A DNA stretch of 64,000 nucleotides from positions 1 to 64,000 of the forward strand of contig NZ_QFDQ01000054.1 of assembly GCF_003270085.1 (NCBI RefSeq). The letters run 5' to 3'. The translations under genes were made by a program, and so were the position numbers. This stretch comes from Streptomyces triticisoli. GTDB taxonomy: Bacteria; Actinomycetota; Actinomycetes; Streptomycetales; Streptomycetaceae. How positions within the stretch are numbered: position 1 is the first letter of the stretch; each line of letters opens with the position of its first letter. A model generated the notes under the pieces. It worked only from the letters and a program-made list of their open reading frames with translations, was not told the DNA's origin and ran no database searches. Shown here piece by piece: positions 60,269-64,000 of the stretch.

Positions 60269-62203
60269 CTACGGCACCTTCACCCACTGTGCCTCGCTCG
60301 GCGTCCCCTGGTCGTCGTCCACGAACAGCATGTACCACCCCGACGGCACCAGGTTCCGGTTCTTCGGCACCGTCACCGTGATCTTGTCGCCGGACGTGGT
60401 GTAGTCCAGCCCGATCGAGCGCTGGTCGACGTCCGTCACGTGCGTCGAGGCGCTCGGGCGCATCAGCCGGACCTTCTTGACCGTGCCGGCGTGCTGCGAG
60501 GTGAACGTCCCGGAGGCGCCCCGGGCGATGGTCTGCGGGCCGCCCGACAGGGAGGGCCGCGCGTCCCGGTACAGGTACGGCGGCGTGTAGATCTCGACGC
60601 GCTGCTCGAACGTACCGGGCTTGGTGTTGGCCTTGTCGCCGAAGAGCGAGTCGGAGCCGAAGAACATCACCCGGCCGTCCGGCAGCAGGATCGAGCCGGC
60701 GTGGTAGTTGCGGCCCACCAGCGGGTCGGCGATCCGCTTGAAGGTGTTGGACTTCGGGTCGTAGAGCCGGGCCTGGAGGATGTTGGAGTCGCTGCGGCCC
60801 CGGTAGTCCTCCGAGCCGCCGGAGACCAGGATGGAGTCGTCCGGGAGGATCGAGGCCTGCGGGTAGCGGGTGCCCTTCTCCAGCGTCGGGCCGTCCGTGA
60901 AGCGCGGGTTCTTGTCCTTCAGGCCGATGATCCGGGTCTTGTTGCTGGCCAGTTTGGACTCGCCGACCCCGCCGCCGCCGATCACCATGAACCGCTCGTC
61001 CTGCGCGGGCGGCAGCAGGACCGTGCCGGAGGTCTCCATCATGTCGGCGTCGCTCAGGCCGGGCAGCTTGGTGAACTCGTTGCTGTCCACGTCCCAGATG
61101 CCCGGGTCGCGGCCCTCGTCGGCCGGGCCGTAGCCCGCGTTGGAGCCGGAGTAGAACAGCTTGCCGTTCTGCAGCGGGAACAGCGCCGGGTAGGTGGGGA
61201 ACTGGCGGATCTTCGGCGTGTACGTCCACTTCTTGCTCTTGGGGTCGAAGACCTCGTTCTTGCCCGGGACCAGCTGGCCGATGTCGTCGAGGCCGGAGAC
61301 GCTGAGGATCTTGCCGTCGCTCAGGGTGGTGAGCGTCGGGTACCAGCGGGCCTCGTTCATCGGGTCGACCTTGATGTACTTCTCGGCGACCGGGTCGAAC
61401 TCGTAGGCGTCCCGGATCCCCTGGAAGTCCTTCTTGTCCAGGGCGAGTTTCTGCGCGATGCCGTAGGTGTTGCGGGCGTCGGCGCCGGCCAGGCCCTGCA
61501 CCGTGTAGTTGTCCTGGGTTCCGGTCTCGTACTTGGCGCCGCTCTTCTGCGCCTCGACGTAGATACGGCCCAGACCCGGGGTGTTGCCGGTGAACCTGCC
61601 GGTCTTGTCGAAGTTCTTCTTGGCGCGCGGCACCAGCACCGGGTCCTTGGAGACGAACGTCTTGCCGTTCTCCTTGCCGGTGAACCTCGTGCCCGCGGGC
61701 AGCGTCATCGGCTTGTCCGGGTTCTCGTTGTGGACGATCATCAGGCCGCCGGCCTTGGTGACGTCGCCCTGGAGCTTCTCGTACCGCTTGGTGCCGCCGG
61801 CGATCAGGATGTTGCCGTCGGCGAGCTGGGTGTGGCCCGTGCAGAACAGGTCCTCGGGGGTGGGCACCTTCTTGATGGTGCCCTTGGCCGGGTCCCAGAT
61901 ACGGGTGTCGAACTGCCGGGCGTCGAAGTTCTTCTTGTTGTTGCCCGAACCGGCGACCATCAGCACCTTGCCCGTGTGCAGCAGCACGGCGTGGATGGTG
62001 TTCTGCCGGTACTCCTTGGGGAACTCGACGATCTCCCAGTGGCCGTTCTCGGCCTTGTACTCGGGCTTGTTGATCTTGTAGTGGTGGTAGCGCTCCGTGC
62101 CGAAGCGGTAGAGCCACGGCCCGTTCATCCCGGCCAGAGCGACTACCACCACCGCGCCGATCCCGACCCGTCGGGCGCGGCGGAAGCCGGCATGGTCCTT
62201 CAT
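60269..62203 (-). CDS. glxA: GlxA mono-copper radical oxidase (galactose-oxidase-like)
   Basis: 644 residues. The N-terminal membrane anchor is RVGIGAVVVVALAGMNGPWL. A seven-bladed Kelch-type propeller follows. The copper/radical site is visible: the Cys of DLFCTGHTQLADGNILIAGG, which becomes cross-linked to Tyr in this family, EARWYPTLTTLSDGKILSVS (stacking Trp region), GRNYHAGSILLPDGRVMFFG (axial Tyr and His) and a C-terminal His in THVTDVDQRS. A C-terminal Ig-like DUF1929 domain ends it. GlxA oxidises an alcohol on the CslA-made glycan at hyphal tips. Its ATG overlaps the cslA stop (ATGA). Confidence 0.95.
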   Translation of the reverse strand: MKDHAGFRRARRVGIGAVVVVALAGMNGPWLYRFGTERYHHYKINKPEYKAENGHWEIVEFPKEYRQNTIHAVLLHTGKVLMVAGSGNNKKNFDARQFDTRIWDPAKGTIKKVPTPEDLFCTGHTQLADGNILIAGGTKRYEKLQGDVTKAGGLMIVHNENPDKPMTLPAGTRFTGKENGKTFVSKDPVLVPRAKKNFDKTGRFTGNTPGLGRIYVEAQKSGAKYETGTQDNYTVQGLAGADARNTYGIAQKLALDKKDFQGIRDAYEFDPVAEKYIKVDPMNEARWYPTLTTLSDGKILSVSGLDDIGQLVPGKNEVFDPKSKKWTYTPKIRQFPTYPALFPLQNGKLFYSGSNAGYGPADEGRDPGIWDVDSNEFTKLPGLSDADMMETSGTVLLPPAQDERFMVIGGGGVGESKLASNKTRIIGLKDKNPRFTDGPTLEKGTRYPQASILPDDSILVSGGSEDYRGRSDSNILQARLYDPKSNTFKRIADPLVGRNYHAGSILLPDGRVMFFGSDSLFGDKANTKPGTFEQRVEIYTPPYLYRDARPSLSGGPQTIARGASGTFTSQHAGTVKKVRLMRPSASTHVTDVDQRSIGLDYTTSGDKITVTVPKNRNLVPSGWYMLFVDDDQGTPSEAQWVKVP

Positions 62204-64000
62204 TCCTTACGTCCCCCCAGTCCACCGAGGGCGATCCGCACGGTGTGATCGCCCGTCGTTCCGTTCGTCGTCACCCAGCCGGGCTGCTGTCGCGCCGTGT
62301 GCGGCGCGTGTCCCGGTGGCACCTCCGCCACGGGGACCGGCAGCCCCTGGGCCGGTGTGTGGGCCCGGTGCGCGTGTGCCGGGACCGCGTCCTGCGGCTC
62401 CGGAACGGCGGTCGGGACCGCGTCCTGCGGCTCCGGCGCGGCGGCCGGGCCCGCGCTCCTCCTCCGCTCCTGCCGGAGCGTCCACCGCCAGGCGAAGATC
62501 GGTGCGGCCGTGATGAGCAGGGCGAACGTGGCCCAGGTGATCATCGCCGGGTGGGAGTGCCCGAAGGCGAAACCGGCGGCGAGCGAACCGCCGAAGACCA
62601 GAATGAAGAACCAGTGGATGCGGAACGTGCCGAACAGCGTGTCGGGGCTGGCCGACTCGCCCTTCGGGGTCACCACGAACTTGCTCTTGCGGCGCAGCAC
62701 GGCGTCCATCAGCGAGCGTGCGTAGACCGGCGCCGACAGCGCCGACATCACCATGCCGGCCACCCCGCCGGAGCCCTCCGGCTCGTGCGGGGAGACGTTG
62801 TGCCGGCGGTTCCAGACGTACAGGCCGATCTGGAGCGCGGAGGCGTTGCCGTAGAGCATCAGCCACACGGTCGGGTCGATGTTCACGCCCGAGGCGCCCA
62901 GGCCCAGGAACAGCGCGCAACTCAGCGCCGCCAGAATCCAGTTGAGGGCGGACATCGGGTAGAAGATGATCATCATGGTGTAGTTGAAGAGCTTGCCCGG
63001 CGGCAGCGAGTACCAGCCCTTCCAGTACTGCTTGAGGATCGTCTCGTAGGTGCCCCGGGACCAGCGCAGCTGCTGGGTGAAGAAGTCCGTCCAGGCGTTC
63101 GGGCCCTCGCCGACCGCGAGGACGTCCGGGGTGTAGACCGACTTCCACTTGCGGCCGGTGGCCGGGTTCCTGGCGCGGTGCATCTCGAAGCCGGTGGCCA
63201 TGTCCTCGGTGATCGAGTCGTACAGGCCGCCGATCTGCTTGATCGCCTTGATCCGTACGGCGTTGGAGGTGCCGACGAACATGGGGGCGCCGTAGCGGTT
63301 GCCGGCGCGCTGGATGAGGGCGTGGAAGAGGAACTGCTGCGACTCGGCCGCCTTGGTGACGAACGTGTCGTAGTTGCCGTAGACCTGCGGGCCGATGACG
63401 AAGCCGACGTCCGGGTCGCGGAAGTAACCCAGCATCCGCTCCAGGTAGTTGGGCAGTGGCACGTGGTCGGTGTCGACGGAGGCGAAGAAGTCGTAGTCGC
63501 CGCCGTGCGCCTGGAGCCAGGCGTTGTAGTTGCCGTGCTTGGTCTTGGCGCGGTGCGGGCCCTTGGGCCGGTTCCAGCGCTCGACGCCCTTGCGGCTGAA
63601 GTGGTGCACGCCCAGGCGCGCACAGACCGCCTTCACCTCGGGGTCGTCGCCCTCGTCGAGCAGCCAGATGTGCAGCAGGCCCCGGTGGCGCAGCCGTACG
63701 GCGGCCTCCAGGGTCTTGGTCACCATCTCCAGGGGCTCCTTGCCGGGCACGAAGGAGGTCAGGAAGGCGACCTTCGTGCCGGTCTCGGGCACCACGGGTA
63801 CGGGGTCGCGGGCGACCAGGGTGGCGTGCGCGTTGGACAGCACGTTCATGCAGCGGAAGAACTCGATCAGGCCGATCGAGACCAGCATCACCGTGTCGAG
63901 GGCCGGCAGGAAGTCGTAGGCCGGGTGGTCGCGTTCGGTCCAGTGCTCGGGCTGCAGCAGCCAGGCCAGCAGGACCAGCGACAGCAGCGGTGCGGCGGCC
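62200..64000 (-). CDS. cslA: CslA cellulose-synthase-like glycosyltransferase (5' end outside window)
   Basis: At least 600 codons, open through the right edge, so the start is not seen. The GT2 domain has VAFLTSFVPGKEPLEMVTKT, FFASVDTDHVPLPNYLERM (DxD), YDSITEDMATGFEMHR (TED) and FFTQQLRWSRGTYE (QxxRW), followed by several membrane helices and a Pro/Ala-rich C-terminal tail. It polymerises a beta-1,4-linked glucan-type polymer at the hyphal tip with GlxA and CslZ. It is translationally coupled to glxA. Confidence 0.95.
   Translation of the reverse strand, partial: AAAPLLSLVLLAWLLQPEHWTERDHPAYDFLPALDTVMLVSIGLIEFFRCMNVLSNAHATLVARDPVPVVPETGTKVAFLTSFVPGKEPLEMVTKTLEAAVRLRHRGLLHIWLLDEGDDPEVKAVCARLGVHHFSRKGVERWNRPKGPHRAKTKHGNYNAWLQAHGGDYDFFASVDTDHVPLPNYLERMLGYFRDPDVGFVIGPQVYGNYDTFVTKAAESQQFLFHALIQRAGNRYGAPMFVGTSNAVRIKAIKQIGGLYDSITEDMATGFEMHRARNPATGRKWKSVYTPDVLAVGEGPNAWTDFFTQQLRWSRGTYETILKQYWKGWYSLPPGKLFNYTMMIIFYPMSALNWILAALSCALFLGLGASGVNIDPTVWLMLYGNASALQIGLYVWNRRHNVSPHEPEGSGGVAGMVMSALSAPVYARSLMDAVLRRKSKFVVTPKGESASPDTLFGTFRIHWFFILVFGGSLAAGFAFGHSHPAMITWATFALLITAAPIFAWRWTLRQERRRSAGPAAAPEPQDAVPTAVPEPQDAVPAHAHRAHTPAQGLPVPVAEVPPGHAPHTARQQPGWVTTNGTTGDHTVRIALGGLGGRKE

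Noticed and set aside
60203-62248. 681-codon plus-strand frame antisense to glxA
   Set aside because: Gly/Val/Asp-rich reverse frame of glxA, and it begins inside the convergent terminator.

Overview
The window is high-GC actinobacterial DNA, almost certainly a Streptomyces chromosome. It shows Streptomyces-type gene families: an XRE/DUF397/ATP-binding-protein module, a DUF574 methyltransferase, F420-linked oxidoreductases and the cslA-glxA-cslZ polysaccharide locus. GTG and TTG starts and 4-base start/stop overlaps are frequent. No rRNA, tRNA or CRISPR array was seen.

The left part (1-17.3 kb) is a scrambled accessory region. It opens with a hairpin repeat (225-303) and a T-box riboswitch (421-689) in front of a second, archaeal-type aspartyl-tRNA synthetase. 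Next come an ECF41 sigma factor, a small membrane protein, a PPOX-fold oxidoreductase, a collagen-like lipoprotein, an ArsR regulator divergent from a quinone oxidoreductase, a DUF574 methyltransferase and an intact trimethylamine-monooxygenase-like gene. Among them lie many broken genes: a polymorphic-toxin tail, two IS5-type transposase remnants, a truncated ABC ATPase, a frameshifted PIMT/TgmC-like methyltransferase, an inositol-monophosphatase-like gene split by a 1.6-kb tnpB element, and a bacteriocin-immunity-like gene with a nonsense codon. A second copy of the hairpin repeat (15257-15333) lies just before the XRE/DUF397 module.

The centre (17.3-43.3 kb) is a defence island in three blocks. 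Block 1, minus strand 29565 to 17318, is a tightly coupled operon: a small basic protein, a giant GHKL-ATPase/SF2-helicase fusion, a UvrD-like helicase, and DrmA and DrmB (the DISARM core). Block 2 has a plus-strand operon (HTH-GHKL ATPase, unknown protein, DUF6339-like protein; 30684-34686) that converges on a minus-strand set (Vsr endonuclease and two C5-cytosine methyltransferases, one lacking the catalytic cysteine). Block 3, minus strand 43302 to 37589, encodes an EACC1 protein, a 1529-residue protein joining a caspase to four FtsK/EccC-type ATPase domains, and a decayed CATRA-like membrane protein. Blocks 1 and 2 may form one GHKL-coupled restriction system that borrows the DISARM core. 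Block 3 looks like a separate caspase-effector conflict system.

The right part (43.7-64 kb) is mostly ordinary chromosome: a secreted DUF11-like protein, an aminoglycoside-nucleotidyltransferase-like protein, the cstA-ybdD pyruvate-uptake pair, a SEC-C protein, an FAH-family hydrolase, an EEP-family membrane protein, an LLM oxidoreductase, a Gfo/Idh/MocA oxidoreductase coupled to a UPF0303 protein, a ROK regulator, an NmrA-like SDR, a HAD-IIA phosphatase, a truncated class F sortase with a minisatellite behind it, and the cslZ / glxA-cslA locus for a hyphal-tip beta-glucan. cslA runs off the right edge.
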